Assembly: GCF_029892105.1 (NCBI RefSeq)
Contig: NZ_JARZAJ010000024.1
Location: forward strand, 1 to 64,000
Source: Kitasatospora sp. GP82
GTDB lineage: Bacteria > Actinomycetota > Actinomycetes > Streptomycetales > Streptomycetaceae
Reading direction: 5' to 3'
Length of the DNA stretch: 64,000 nucleotides
Part shown: piece after piece, positions 32,246-40,444 of the stretch
Layout of the letters: each line of letters begins with the position of its first letter
Position numbering within the stretch: the first letter of the stretch is position 1
Position numbers and translations under genes: made by a program
The notes under the pieces: model-generated
What the model was told of the DNA's origin: nothing
Databases searched by the model: none
The model's input: the letters and a program-made list of their open reading frames with translations, nothing else

Positions 32246-33147
32246 GCGCCCGGCACCGGCCCGTACGTCGCCTGGGCGGCCCGGCAAGTCCCGGACTCCT
32301 CAAGGGACTTGGCGATCTCAGCAGCCGCGTCGGCGTCCTTCGCCAGGAAGGCGCAGGTCGGTCCCGAGCCGGACACCAGGGCACCGGCCGCCCCTGCCTC
32401 GATACCGGCCCTGAGGGTGTCGGCGAGGGCGGGGCGCAACGAGAGGGCGGCGGCCTGGAGGTCGTTGGTGAGGGCGGCGGCCAGGGCGACCGGGTCGCCG
32501 GCGGCGAGCGCCGCGAGCAGCGCCGGATCGGCGTCCGGGGTCGGGACGTCGGCCTCCGAGGAGCCGGTGCCCGCCTCCTCGCGCAGCCGGTCGCACTCGC
32601 GGAAGACGGCCGGGGTCGAGAGCCCGCCGTCGGCAACGGCGAAGACCCAGTGGAAGGTGCCGGTGACCGGCAGCCGCTCCAGCAGCTCGCCCCGCCCGCG
32701 CCCCAGCGCGACACCGCCGACCAGCGCGAACGGCACGTCCGAACCGAGCTCGGCGGCCAGCTCCAGCAGCGTCTCCAACGGGGTGTCCAGGCCCCACAGC
32801 GCGTCACAGGCCACCAGCGCGGCAGCCCCGTCGGCGCTGCCGCCCGCCATGCCGCCCGCCACCGGGATGGACTTGGCGATGTGCAGATGGACACCCGGCT
32901 CGATGCCGTGGTGCGCGGCCAGCAGCCGGGCGGCGCGGGCGGCGAGGTTGCTGTCGTCCAGCGGGACGCTCGCGGCATCCGGTCCGGTGCAGGAGAGGCT
33001 GACGCCTTCGGCGGCCTCGGCCGTCACCTCGTCGCCGAGGGCGACCGCGAAGAAGACGTTGGCCAGGTCGTGGAAGCCGTCGGCCCGCAGGCCGCCGACC
33101 CCGAGCTGGACGTTGACCTTGGCGGGGACGCGTACGGTGACGCTCAC
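32233..33147 (-). CDS. ispE: 4-diphosphocytidyl-2-C-methyl-D-erythritol kinase
   Basis: Fourth step of the MEP route to isoprenoids: ATP-dependent phosphorylation of CDP-methylerythritol. 304 residues, a GHMP kinase: VRVPAKVNVQLGVGGLRADGFHDL at the start, the ATP-binding loop VAGGMAGGSADGAAAL, and the C-terminal glycine loop GALVSGSGPTCAFLA. The GTG start overlaps the ksgA stop in GTGA, so the two are translationally coupled, the conserved ksgA-ispE arrangement. Confidence 0.95.
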   Translation of the reverse strand: MSVTVRVPAKVNVQLGVGGLRADGFHDLANVFFAVALGDEVTAEAAEGVSLSCTGPDAASVPLDDSNLAARAARLLAAHHGIEPGVHLHIAKSIPVAGGMAGGSADGAAALVACDALWGLDTPLETLLELAAELGSDVPFALVGGVALGRGRGELLERLPVTGTFHWVFAVADGGLSTPAVFRECDRLREEAGTGSSEADVPTPDADPALLAALAAGDPVALAAALTNDLQAAALSLRPALADTLRAGIEAGAAGALVSGSGPTCAFLAKDADAAAEIAKSLEESGTCRAAQATYGPVPGAQVR

Positions 33148-34025
33148 TCGGAGTCCTTGGCGGGCTTGTGCTCGGCGATGGCGGCGAACTGCTCCACCGT
33201 CAGCATCTCGCCGCGCAGCTTGTGGTCGATCCCGGCGGCGGCCAGCGCCTGCTCGGCGGCGGCCGGGGAGCCGGCCCAGCCGGCCAGCGCGGCGCGCAGG
33301 GTCTTACGGCGCTGGGCGAAGGCCGCGTCCACCACCGCGAAGACCTCCGCGCGGCTGGCCGAGGTCTTCGGCGGCTCGCGTCGGATCAGCGAGACCAGTC
33401 CGGAGTCCACGTTCGGCGCGGGCCAGAAGACGTTGCGGCCGATCGCCCCGGCCCGCTTCACCTCCGCGTACCAGTTGGCCTTGACCGACGGCACCCCGTA
33501 CACCTTGTTGCCGGGCTTGGCGGCGAGCCGGTCGGCGACCTCGGACTGCACCATCACCAGCGTGCGCTCGATGCTCGGGAAGGTGGCGAGCATGTGCAGC
33601 AGGACCGGAACGGCCACGTTGTAGGGGAGGTTGGCGACCAGCGCGGTGGGCGGCGGCCCCGGCAGCTCGGCGACCTCCATGGCGTCGCTCAGCACCAGGT
33701 TGAAGTGCTCGGCCCGCTCGGGCATCCGGGCGGCCACGGTGGTCGGCAGGTGCTGGGCCAGCAGCGGGTCGATCTCCACCGCCGTGACATGTGCCGCGAC
33801 CTCCAGCAGCGCCAGCGTCAGCGACCCGAGGCCGGGCCCGACCTCCACCACCGCGTCCTCGGCCGTCACCCCGGCGGCCCGGACGATCCGGCGCACGGTG
33901 TTGCCGTCGATGACGAAGTTCTGCCCGCGCTGCTTGGTCGGCTTCACGCCGAACGCCTCCGCCAGCTCGCGGATGTCGGAGGCGCCAAGAAGGTGGCTGT
34001 CAGGGGTGGGGTCGGTGCTGCTCAC
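33144..34025 (-). CDS. ksgA: 16S rRNA dimethyladenosine transferase KsgA/RsmA
   Basis: Dimethylates two adjacent adenosines in the 3' hairpin of 16S rRNA during small-subunit maturation. 293 residues: KPTKQRGQNFVIDGNTVRRI, SAM-binding VVEVGPGLGSLTLALL, and the catalytic NLPYNVAVPVL. GTG start. It sits only 34 bp after tatD; the rpfB gene that commonly lies between them in actinobacteria is missing here. Coupled to ispE by a 4-bp overlap. Confidence 0.95.
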   Translation of the reverse strand: MSSTDPTPDSHLLGASDIRELAEAFGVKPTKQRGQNFVIDGNTVRRIVRAAGVTAEDAVVEVGPGLGSLTLALLEVAAHVTAVEIDPLLAQHLPTTVAARMPERAEHFNLVLSDAMEVAELPGPPPTALVANLPYNVAVPVLLHMLATFPSIERTLVMVQSEVADRLAAKPGNKVYGVPSVKANWYAEVKRAGAIGRNVFWPAPNVDSGLVSLIRREPPKTSASRAEVFAVVDAAFAQRRKTLRAALAGWAGSPAAAEQALAAAGIDHKLRGEMLTVEQFAAIAEHKPAKDSE

Positions 34026-34059
34026 GCGCCAAGGATACGGGCGGACGGGCCCGGCCCGA

Positions 34060-34938
34060 TCAGTAGCCGAAGGCCCGCGCCGTGTTCGCCGCGATCGCCG
34101 TGGCCAGTTCGTCCTCGTGCAGGTCCAGGGTCGCGGCCATCGAGCGCACCGTGACCGGGATCAGGTACGGCGCGTTGGGGCGGCCCCGATAGGGGTGGGG
34201 GGTGAGGAAGGGAGCGTCGGTCTCGACCAGGACGCGGTCCAGCGGCGTGACGGCCAGGGCGTCCCGCAGCGGCTGGTTGGCCTTGAAGGTGACGGGCCCG
34301 GCGAAGGAGAGGTACCAGCCGTGCTCGGCGCAGATCTTGGCCATGGGGGCGTCGCCGGAGTAGCAGTGGAAGACGGTGCGCTCGGGCGCACCCTCCTCCA
34401 GCAGGACGGCGATGACGTCCTCGTGCGCGTCCCGGTCGTGGATGACCAGCGCCTTGCCGTGGCGCTTGGCGATCTCGATGTGCCGCCGGAAGGACTCCTT
34501 CTGGATGTCCACGCCCTCAGGACCGGTGCGGAAGTAGTCGAGCCCGGTCTCGCCGACGGCGCGGACCTGCGGCAGGGCCGCCAGCGCGTCTATCTCGGCG
34601 AGCGCCGCGTCGAGCGCCGCCGCGCCCCCGGCCGGACGCTGCTGCCCCGACCAGCCGTCGGGGTCACCGAGGAAGATCCTCGGCGCCTCGTTGGGGTGCA
34701 GCGCGACGGCCGCGTGCACCTGCTCGAACTCCTCGGCCAGGGACGCCGCCCAGCGCGAACCGGGTACGTCGCAGCCCACCTGGACGACCGCGGTCACCCC
34801 GACCGAGGCGGCCTTGGCCAGGCCCTCGGCGGGGGAACCCGACTGCATGTCCAGGTGGGTGTGCGAGTCGGCCACCGCCACCGCCAGCGGCTCGGGCAGC
34901 GGTGGCGGGGTGGCGCGGTCGTCCTTGGCGTTGGCCAT
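34060..34938 (-). CDS. tatD: TatD-family metal-dependent DNase
   Basis: 292 residues, a TIM-barrel hydrolase acting as a 3'-5' exonuclease or quality-control nuclease. Metal ligands are in ADSHTHLDM, GETGLDYF, VIHDRDAHED, FHCYSGD and LVETDAPFLTPHPYRG, the full TatD set. ATG 34938 shares its A with the metG stop (TGATG), so translation is coupled to metG. The frame extends far upstream through metG, but that part is a shadow. The metG-tatD order is conserved. Confidence 0.93.
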   Translation of the reverse strand: MANAKDDRATPPPLPEPLAVAVADSHTHLDMQSGSPAEGLAKAASVGVTAVVQVGCDVPGSRWAASLAEEFEQVHAAVALHPNEAPRIFLGDPDGWSGQQRPAGGAAALDAALAEIDALAALPQVRAVGETGLDYFRTGPEGVDIQKESFRRHIEIAKRHGKALVIHDRDAHEDVIAVLLEEGAPERTVFHCYSGDAPMAKICAEHGWYLSFAGPVTFKANQPLRDALAVTPLDRVLVETDAPFLTPHPYRGRPNAPYLIPVTVRSMAATLDLHEDELATAIAANTARAFGY

Positions 34939-36557
34939 CAGGCTGCGGGCTTCTCTTCCAGGCGGGGGAACAGGATGTCGCCCTTGGTGACGGTGGTCCC
35001 GGCGGGCAGCCGGCCCCAGTCGGCGACGGTGGCGATGGTCTGGGCGCCCAGCGCGCCCAGCGACGCCTCGGCGCCGAGGGAGTCCCACAGCTTCTGCGAG
35101 GCGACCGGCATCAGCGGGTTGAGCAGTACGGCGGTGGCCCGCAGCGCCTCGGCGGCGGTGTAGAGGATGGTGGCCAGACGGGCCTGGCCCTCCTCCGATG
35201 TGTCCTTCGCGACCTTCCACGGCTCCTGCTCGGTCAGGTAGCCGTTGACCAGCTTGACGAAGTCGAAGACCGCCGCGATACCACCCGCGAAGTCCAGCTC
35301 CTCGCCGATCTTCCGGTCGGCCAGCTCGGTGGCCTTGACCAGCGCGTCGGCGACGACCTGCTCGGCATCGCCGTGGGCGGTCGCGGAGGGCAGCGAGCCC
35401 TCGAAGTACTTGCCGACCATGGCGGCGACGCGCGAGGCGAGGTTGCCGAAGTCGTTGGCCAGCTCGGAGGTGTACCGGGCCGTGAAGTCCTCCCAGGAGA
35501 ACGAGCCGTCGGTACCGAACGGGATCGCCCGCAGGAAGTAGTAGCGGTACGCGTCCACGCCGAAGTGCGAGGTCAGATCGGTCGGCGCGATACCGGTCAG
35601 GTTGGACTTGGACATCTTCTCGCCGCCGACCATCAGCCAGCCGTTGGCGACGACCCGCTTGGGCAGCGGCAGACCCGCGGCCATCAGCATCGCGGGCCAG
35701 ATCACCGCGTGGAAGCGCAGGATGTCCTTGCCCACCAGGTGCACCGAGGCCGGCCACAGCTCGGCGAAGCGCTCCGGGTCCGCACCGTAACCGGCGGCGG
35801 TGATGTAGTTCTGCAGGGCGTCCACCCACACGTAGAGCACGTGCTTCTCGTCCCAGGGCAGCGGCACGCCCCAGTTGAAGGTGGACCGGGAGATCGACAG
35901 GTCCTTGAGGTCCTGCTCGACGAAGCGCAGCACCTCGTTGCGGGCGGAGGCGGGCGCGATGAAGTCCGGGTTCTGGGCGTAGAACTCCAGCAGCTTCGGG
36001 CCGTAGGCGGAGAGCCGGAAGAAGTAGTTCTCCTCCTCCAGCCACTCGACCGGCCTCTTGTGCACGGCGCAGAGCTTCTCGTCCTCGCTCGCGCCGGGCA
36101 GCAGTTCGCCGGGCAGCTTGTACTCCTCGCAGGCCACGCAGTACGGGCCGGAGTAGCCGCCCTTGTAGATCTCGCCCTTGTCGTACAGGTCCTGGACGAA
36201 CTCCTGGACGCGGTCGGTGTGCCGCTTCTGGGTGGTCCGGACGAAGTCGTCGTTGGCGATGTTCAGGTGCTGCCAGAGCGGCTTCCACGCCTCCTCGACC
36301 AGCTTGTCGCACCACTCCTGCGGGGTGACGCCGTTGGCCTCGGCCGTGCGCAGGATCTTCTGACCGTGCTCGTCCGTGCCGGTGAGGTACCAGACCTTCT
36401 CGCCGCGCTGGCGATGCCAGCGGGTGAGCACGTCGCCCGCCACGGTCGTGTACGCGTGGCCCAGGTGCGGGCGATCGTTCACGTAGTAGATCGGAGTGGT
36501 GACGTAGTAGGCCGAGGTCGAGGGCTCGGTGGTGCTGTGGTCTTCAGTGGCCGCCAT
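34938..36557 (-). CDS. metG: Methionyl-tRNA synthetase
   Basis: Charges initiator and elongator tRNA-Met. 539 residues. HIGH motif in PHLGHAYTTV, the zinc-binding insertion with CVACEEYKLPGELL and LCAVHKRPV, and KMSKS in GGEKMSKSNLTG. Anticodon-binding helices follow; there is no C-terminal EMAP-like domain, as in other actinobacteria. A short Thr/Ser-rich leader precedes YYVTTPIYYVND. First gene of metG-tatD-ksgA-ispE. Confidence 0.96.
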   Translation of the reverse strand: MAATEDHSTTEPSTSAYYVTTPIYYVNDRPHLGHAYTTVAGDVLTRWHRQRGEKVWYLTGTDEHGQKILRTAEANGVTPQEWCDKLVEEAWKPLWQHLNIANDDFVRTTQKRHTDRVQEFVQDLYDKGEIYKGGYSGPYCVACEEYKLPGELLPGASEDEKLCAVHKRPVEWLEEENYFFRLSAYGPKLLEFYAQNPDFIAPASARNEVLRFVEQDLKDLSISRSTFNWGVPLPWDEKHVLYVWVDALQNYITAAGYGADPERFAELWPASVHLVGKDILRFHAVIWPAMLMAAGLPLPKRVVANGWLMVGGEKMSKSNLTGIAPTDLTSHFGVDAYRYYFLRAIPFGTDGSFSWEDFTARYTSELANDFGNLASRVAAMVGKYFEGSLPSATAHGDAEQVVADALVKATELADRKIGEELDFAGGIAAVFDFVKLVNGYLTEQEPWKVAKDTSEEGQARLATILYTAAEALRATAVLLNPLMPVASQKLWDSLGAEASLGALGAQTIATVADWGRLPAGTTVTKGDILFPRLEEKPAA

Positions 36558-36691
36558 GCTCCGAAATCTTAGCCGCGCAAACGAACCACCCTCGACCGAC
36601 TTGACCCCTCCGGCAATTGGGGGTGGTCCCGTTCACCCGGAACTTCCGCCGAGCGGAAATCGGGCCCTCACACGGCGGCCTCGGACCGGCC

Positions 36692-37141
36692 TCAGGCAGC
36701 GCGGCCGAACATGCTGCGGACCCAGGCCCGGAAGCTGCGCCGCACCCGGACCGGTCGCCCGATCGGACCCTCGTCGTCGGGCTCGGCGTGCGCGGCGTAC
36801 CCGGGACCGTGGTGCCAGGAGTGCTCGGCCGTGGCCACCCGGCCCTCGCGCATGATCCGCACGGTGTGTCCGCCGCACCCCGGGCAGGTCGGCTGGAGCA
36901 GCGGCGAGGGCACGCGGACACCGTTCGCGTGGTACTCGATCACCGTGTGCCCGTCCCGGGCCACGTGGTGCTCGATCTCGTACGCCTGCTCCCACCCGTA
37001 GCCGCAGCTCAGGCAGGCGAAGGAGTACGCCTCCCTGACGGTCTCCACGGGGGTGGGCGGCCTGCTCGTCAGGCCGAGGCCGCCCGACGCGGTGTCGCGC
37101 ACTGCATTGCCACTCAGAGGGCTACCGATCGTCTCGCTCAT
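36692..37141 (-). CDS. Conserved zinc-ribbon-like protein
   Basis: 149 residues, no assigned function. Two Cys pairs, FACLSCGYGW and TCPGCGG about 48 residues apart, can form a zinc ribbon; between them lies a His-rich beta segment (EIEHHVARDGHTVIEY). The tail is basic with RVRRSFRAWVRSMFG. ATG 37141. It lies between metG and rsmI, all on the minus strand, with gaps over 100 bp on both sides. A nucleic-acid-binding role is possible but unproven. Confidence 0.8.
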   Translation of the reverse strand: MSETIGSPLSGNAVRDTASGGLGLTSRPPTPVETVREAYSFACLSCGYGWEQAYEIEHHVARDGHTVIEYHANGVRVPSPLLQPTCPGCGGHTVRIMREGRVATAEHSWHHGPGYAAHAEPDDEGPIGRPVRVRRSFRAWVRSMFGRAA

Positions 37142-37279
37142 AGCCGTCTCCCAGCGCCCGCCGGACGTCCGTCCGGCTCGGGTCTTTCCCTCTCAGGGAA
37201 TGCCCGGAGCATGCCTTCCGCTACCCGGCTTGCCAAGTCTTGGCGCCGAATTGGAAAGGGCTGTACGAAGCCCTGCCCA

Positions 37280-37297
37280 GCCCCCTGACCAGGGGGC
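37280..37297 (-). terminator. Hairpin downstream of rsmI
   Basis: GCCCCCT-GACC-AGGGGGC, a perfect 7-bp stem about 90 bases beyond the rsmI stop. Short, so only moderate support. The surrounding 37142-37387 shows no other feature. Confidence 0.4.
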
Positions 37298-37387
37298 ATG
37301 AACCGGGGCCTTCCTCTACGGTACGACCGGGGAAACGACCGGGCACACCATGCCGAGCGCGCGTTCGAGTGACGGCTGCCAGCGGGA

Positions 37388-38230
37388 TCAGGCGTGCTTG
37401 GCCGCCACCACCGCGTCGAAGACCTCCCGCTTCGGAAGTCCGAGCTCCGCCGCGACCGCCGCGATGGCCTCCTTGCGCCGCTCCCCGGCCTCCTCGCGGG
37501 CCGCGACCAGCTCGGCCAGCTGCGCCGGGCCGTACTCCTTCGGCGCGGCCGGCGGGGCACCGGCGACCACGACCGTGATCTCGCCCTTGACCCCGTCCGC
37601 CGCCCAGGCGGCGAGCTCGGTCAGCGGACCGCGCTTGACCTCCTCGTAGGTCTTGGTCAGCTCGCGGCAGACCGCCGCGGGGCGGTCCCCGCCGAAGGCC
37701 GTGGCCATCGCGGCCAGAGCCTCGGCGATCCGGTGCGGGGCCTCGAAGAAGACCATGGTGCGGGGCTCGGCGGCGATCTCGGCCAGCTGGCGGGCCCGGT
37801 CACCGGTCTTGCGCGGCAGAAAGCCCTCGAAGGTGAAGCGGTCCACCGGGAGGCCGGAGAGCGCCAGTGCGGTCAGCACGGCGGACGGCCCGGGCACGGC
37901 GGTGACCTTGATGCCGGCGGCGACCGCGGCGTCCACCAGGCGGTAGCCGGGGTCGGAGACCGAGGGCATCCCGGCATCCGTCACCAGCAGCACCCGGGCA
38001 CCGCCCTGAAGAGCCTCGACCAGTTCGGGCGTACGGGCCACCTCGTTGCCCTCGAAGTACGAGACCACGCGCCCCGTCGGGGTCACCCCCAGCGCCTGGG
38101 TCAGCCGGCGCAGCCGCCGGGTGTCCTCGGCGGCGATCACATCCGCGGTGGCCAGCTCGGTGAGCAGCCGGGGCGGGGCGTCCGAGACGTCGCCGATGGG
38201 TGTGCCTGCGAGAACCAGTACTCCTGTCAC
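37388..38230 (-). CDS. rsmI: 16S rRNA 2'-O-methyltransferase RsmI
   Basis: Methylates the 2'-OH of C1402 in 16S rRNA. 280 residues, tetrapyrrole-methylase fold: VLAGTPIGDVSDAPPRLL, AAEDTRRLRRL, VTDAGMPSVSDPG and VPGPSAVLTALALSG are the standard SAM and substrate loops. GTG 38230 is chosen for its AGGA about eight bases upstream. Divergent from pmt, with tandem repeats in the spacer; the rsmI/pmt divergent pair is also found in mycobacteria. Confidence 0.95.
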   Translation of the reverse strand: MTGVLVLAGTPIGDVSDAPPRLLTELATADVIAAEDTRRLRRLTQALGVTPTGRVVSYFEGNEVARTPELVEALQGGARVLLVTDAGMPSVSDPGYRLVDAAVAAGIKVTAVPGPSAVLTALALSGLPVDRFTFEGFLPRKTGDRARQLAEIAAEPRTMVFFEAPHRIAEALAAMATAFGGDRPAAVCRELTKTYEEVKRGPLTELAAWAADGVKGEITVVVAGAPPAAPKEYGPAQLAELVAAREEAGERRKEAIAAVAAELGLPKREVFDAVVAAKHA

Positions 38231-38288
38231 GCCCCCTATCCTCGCAGCCCGTCGGCCACCCACTCACCGACGCAACCGGTCCGCCCCT

Positions 38289-38327
38289 CGGGGGCGCGGG
38301 GCTCTGCTTGATCAACTGCGTGCGCGG
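38289..38327. repeat. Dispersed repeat copy (GGGGCGCGGGGC ... TGCGTGCGCG)
   Basis: GGGGGCGCGGGGCTCTG followed by CTTGATCAACTGCGTGCGCG. The second part is identical at 61141-61160 and the left part matches the element at 8135. It sits between divergent rsmI and pmt. Confidence 0.7.
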
Positions 38328-38372
38328 TCAACCCCCACTTCGGTTCCCGAACCCAGTGACCCCGACTTGCAC

Positions 38373-38435
38373 TGCCCCTGAAGGTTCTCCGCCTGCCCTG
38401 AAGGGGTTTCCCCCTTGCCCCGAAGGGTTTCCTCT
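38373..38435. repeat. Three tandem 20-22 bp units in the rsmI-pmt spacer
   Basis: Units starting at 38373, 38394 and 38416 share TGCCCCTGAAGGGGTTTCC-like sequence, each able to form a small hairpin. They end at the pmt -35 element. Confidence 0.6.
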
Positions 38436-38462
38436 TGCCTGCTCATGGCCCACCCCTACGAT
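38435..38462 (+). promoter_or_regulatory. pmt promoter, probably giving a leaderless mRNA
   Basis: TTGCCT (38435-38440), a 16-bp spacer and TACGAT (38457-38462). The -10 ends seven bases before GTG 38470 and there is no Shine-Dalgarno sequence. Confidence 0.55.
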
Positions 38463-38469
38463 GTGGCGG

Positions 38470-40320
38470 GTGAGCGGCAAGATGGCACCTGAGACGCCCA
38501 TTGGCGTGGACCACACCGAGCAGGGCGGCGTGGGTCTGCTGCCCGCGCCCGAAGAGCCGCCTGTGGGGGCCGTCCCGGCCCCGCGCGAGGCCGGCCCGGT
38601 GCGGTCGGGCTGGGAGCGGGGGCTGGCCAGGTACGGCTACCGGGCACCGGTGCGGCCGGAGATCGCCGAACAGCTGGTCCCGCCGATGCCGGACGGCCCG
38701 AAGGTGACGCCCCGCCGGGTGGCGCCCCCGAGGCTGCTGGCAGCGCGCGGTATCACCCTGCCCGCGCCCCTCTGGTCCTGGCTGTGCCGCTGGTCCGGCT
38801 GGCTGGGGCCGATCGCGGTGGCACTGTTCGGCGGGCTGCTGCGCTTCTCCAACCTCGGCCAGCCGGCCTCCCTGATCTTCGACGAGACGTACTACGCCAA
38901 GGACGCGTACGCGCTCTGGCACGGCGGCTACGAGACCAGCTGGCCGGACGACGCCAACGCCCGGATCGTGGCCCCGCACCCGAGCATCCCGTTCCGGACC
39001 GACCCCGCGTACATCGTGCATCCGCCGGTCGGCAAGTGGCTGATCGGCATCGGCGAGCAGCTGTTCGGGATGCACCCCTTCGGCTGGCGGTTCATGGTGG
39101 CGCTGCTCGGGACGGTCTCGATCCTGATGCTCGCCCGGATCGCGCGCCGCCTCTTCCGCTCGACCCTGCTGGGCTGTGTCGCCGGGCTGCTGCTCGCGGT
39201 GGACGGCCTGCACTTCGTGATGAGCCGCTCGGCGCTGCTCGACCTGATCGTCATGTTCTGGATGCTGGCGTCTTTCGGCTTCCTGCTGCTGGACCGCGAC
39301 CGCACCCGGGAGCTGATCGCCCGTCGGCTCCTGACGCAGCCGGGCGGCGAGTGGCTGGGCCTGGGCTGGCGCCCGTACCGGCTGGCGGCGGCCGTCTGTA
39401 TCGGTCTGACCTGTGCCACCAAGTGGAGCGGCATGTACGTGCTGCTGGCGTTCTGGCTGCTCACCGCCTGCTGGGACATCGGCGCCCGGCGGCTGGCGGG
39501 GGCACGGCGCTGGCTGCGCCTCGGGCTGTGGGACGCGACGCTGGCGCTGCCGGTGATGTCGCTGATCGCGGTCGGGGTGTACCTGGCCTCCTGGACGGGC
39601 TGGTTCCTCAGCAGCAGCACCCCCGGCCAGGGCGGCTACGGCCGGGACTGGGCGCTGCACCGGGCCGGGCTGTCGCCGGAGTACGTGCTCGGCGTGAAGA
39701 TGCCGTTCCAGTTCGACATGACCTGGGTGCCGGACGCGCTGCGCAGCCTCTGGCACTACCACGCGACGATGTACAGCTTCCACGTCGGCCTGACCAGCCC
39801 GCACACCTACCAGTCCAACCCGTGGAGCTGGCTGATCCTGGGCCGACCGGTCTCGTACTTCTACGAGTCGCCGAAGTACGGCCAGAACGGCTGCACCGCG
39901 AGCGAGTGCGCCCGCGAGGTGCTCGGGATCGGGACGCCGATCCTGTGGTGGGCCGGCGTGGTGGCCCTGGTGTACTGCCTGTACCGCTGGGCGCTGCGGC
40001 GGGACTGGCGGGCGGGCGCGGTGCTGTGCGGCCTGGCCGCCGGGTACCTGCCGTGGTTCATGTACCAGCAGCGGACGATCTTCCTCTTCTACGCCGTCGC
40101 CTTCGTGCCCTTCCTGGTGCTGGCCGTGACGATGATGATCGGCGCGCTGATCGGCCCGGCGGGCGCCTCGCACGACCGGCGGGTGATCGGCACCACGGCG
40201 GCGGCGCTGCTGGTGCTGGCGATCATGTGGAACTTCCTCTACTTCCTCCCGCTGTACACCGGTCAGATGATCCCGATGCAGGACTGGCGGGCCAGGATGT
40301 GGTTCACAACCTGGGTCTGA
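38470..40320 (+). CDS. pmt: Protein O-mannosyltransferase (GT39 family)
   Basis: Transfers mannose from polyprenyl-phosphate-mannose to Ser/Thr of exported proteins, at the outer face of the membrane. 616 residues, about 11 membrane helices. The first extracellular loop has the catalytic acidic pair in IFDETYYAKDAYAL, and VHPPVGKWLIGIGE, DGLHFVMSRSALLD and CATKWSGMYVL are classic PMT motifs. The N-terminal 90 residues are a polar, Pro-rich cytoplasmic leader. GTG 38470 fits the -10 at 38457; ATG 38461 is in frame and possible. Divergent from rsmI. Confidence 0.93.
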   Translation: MSGKMAPETPIGVDHTEQGGVGLLPAPEEPPVGAVPAPREAGPVRSGWERGLARYGYRAPVRPEIAEQLVPPMPDGPKVTPRRVAPPRLLAARGITLPAPLWSWLCRWSGWLGPIAVALFGGLLRFSNLGQPASLIFDETYYAKDAYALWHGGYETSWPDDANARIVAPHPSIPFRTDPAYIVHPPVGKWLIGIGEQLFGMHPFGWRFMVALLGTVSILMLARIARRLFRSTLLGCVAGLLLAVDGLHFVMSRSALLDLIVMFWMLASFGFLLLDRDRTRELIARRLLTQPGGEWLGLGWRPYRLAAAVCIGLTCATKWSGMYVLLAFWLLTACWDIGARRLAGARRWLRLGLWDATLALPVMSLIAVGVYLASWTGWFLSSSTPGQGGYGRDWALHRAGLSPEYVLGVKMPFQFDMTWVPDALRSLWHYHATMYSFHVGLTSPHTYQSNPWSWLILGRPVSYFYESPKYGQNGCTASECAREVLGIGTPILWWAGVVALVYCLYRWALRRDWRAGAVLCGLAAGYLPWFMYQQRTIFLFYAVAFVPFLVLAVTMMIGALIGPAGASHDRRVIGTTAAALLVLAIMWNFLYFLPLYTGQMIPMQDWRARMWFTTWV

Positions 40321-40444
40321 GCCCGCCGCCCGGCCCGCAGTTGTACCGAATGGGTCACGAGTGCAGGGCCTCCATGGGGCTGACGAAACGGTCCGCCTAG
40401 GGTGGCTCGGTAGGCACAATCGGAACCACGGGGGGAACCGAGCC

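Noticed and set aside
32650..34154. Plus-strand frames across ispE and ksgA
   Set aside because: Antisense shadows; both minus-strand genes have complete motifs.
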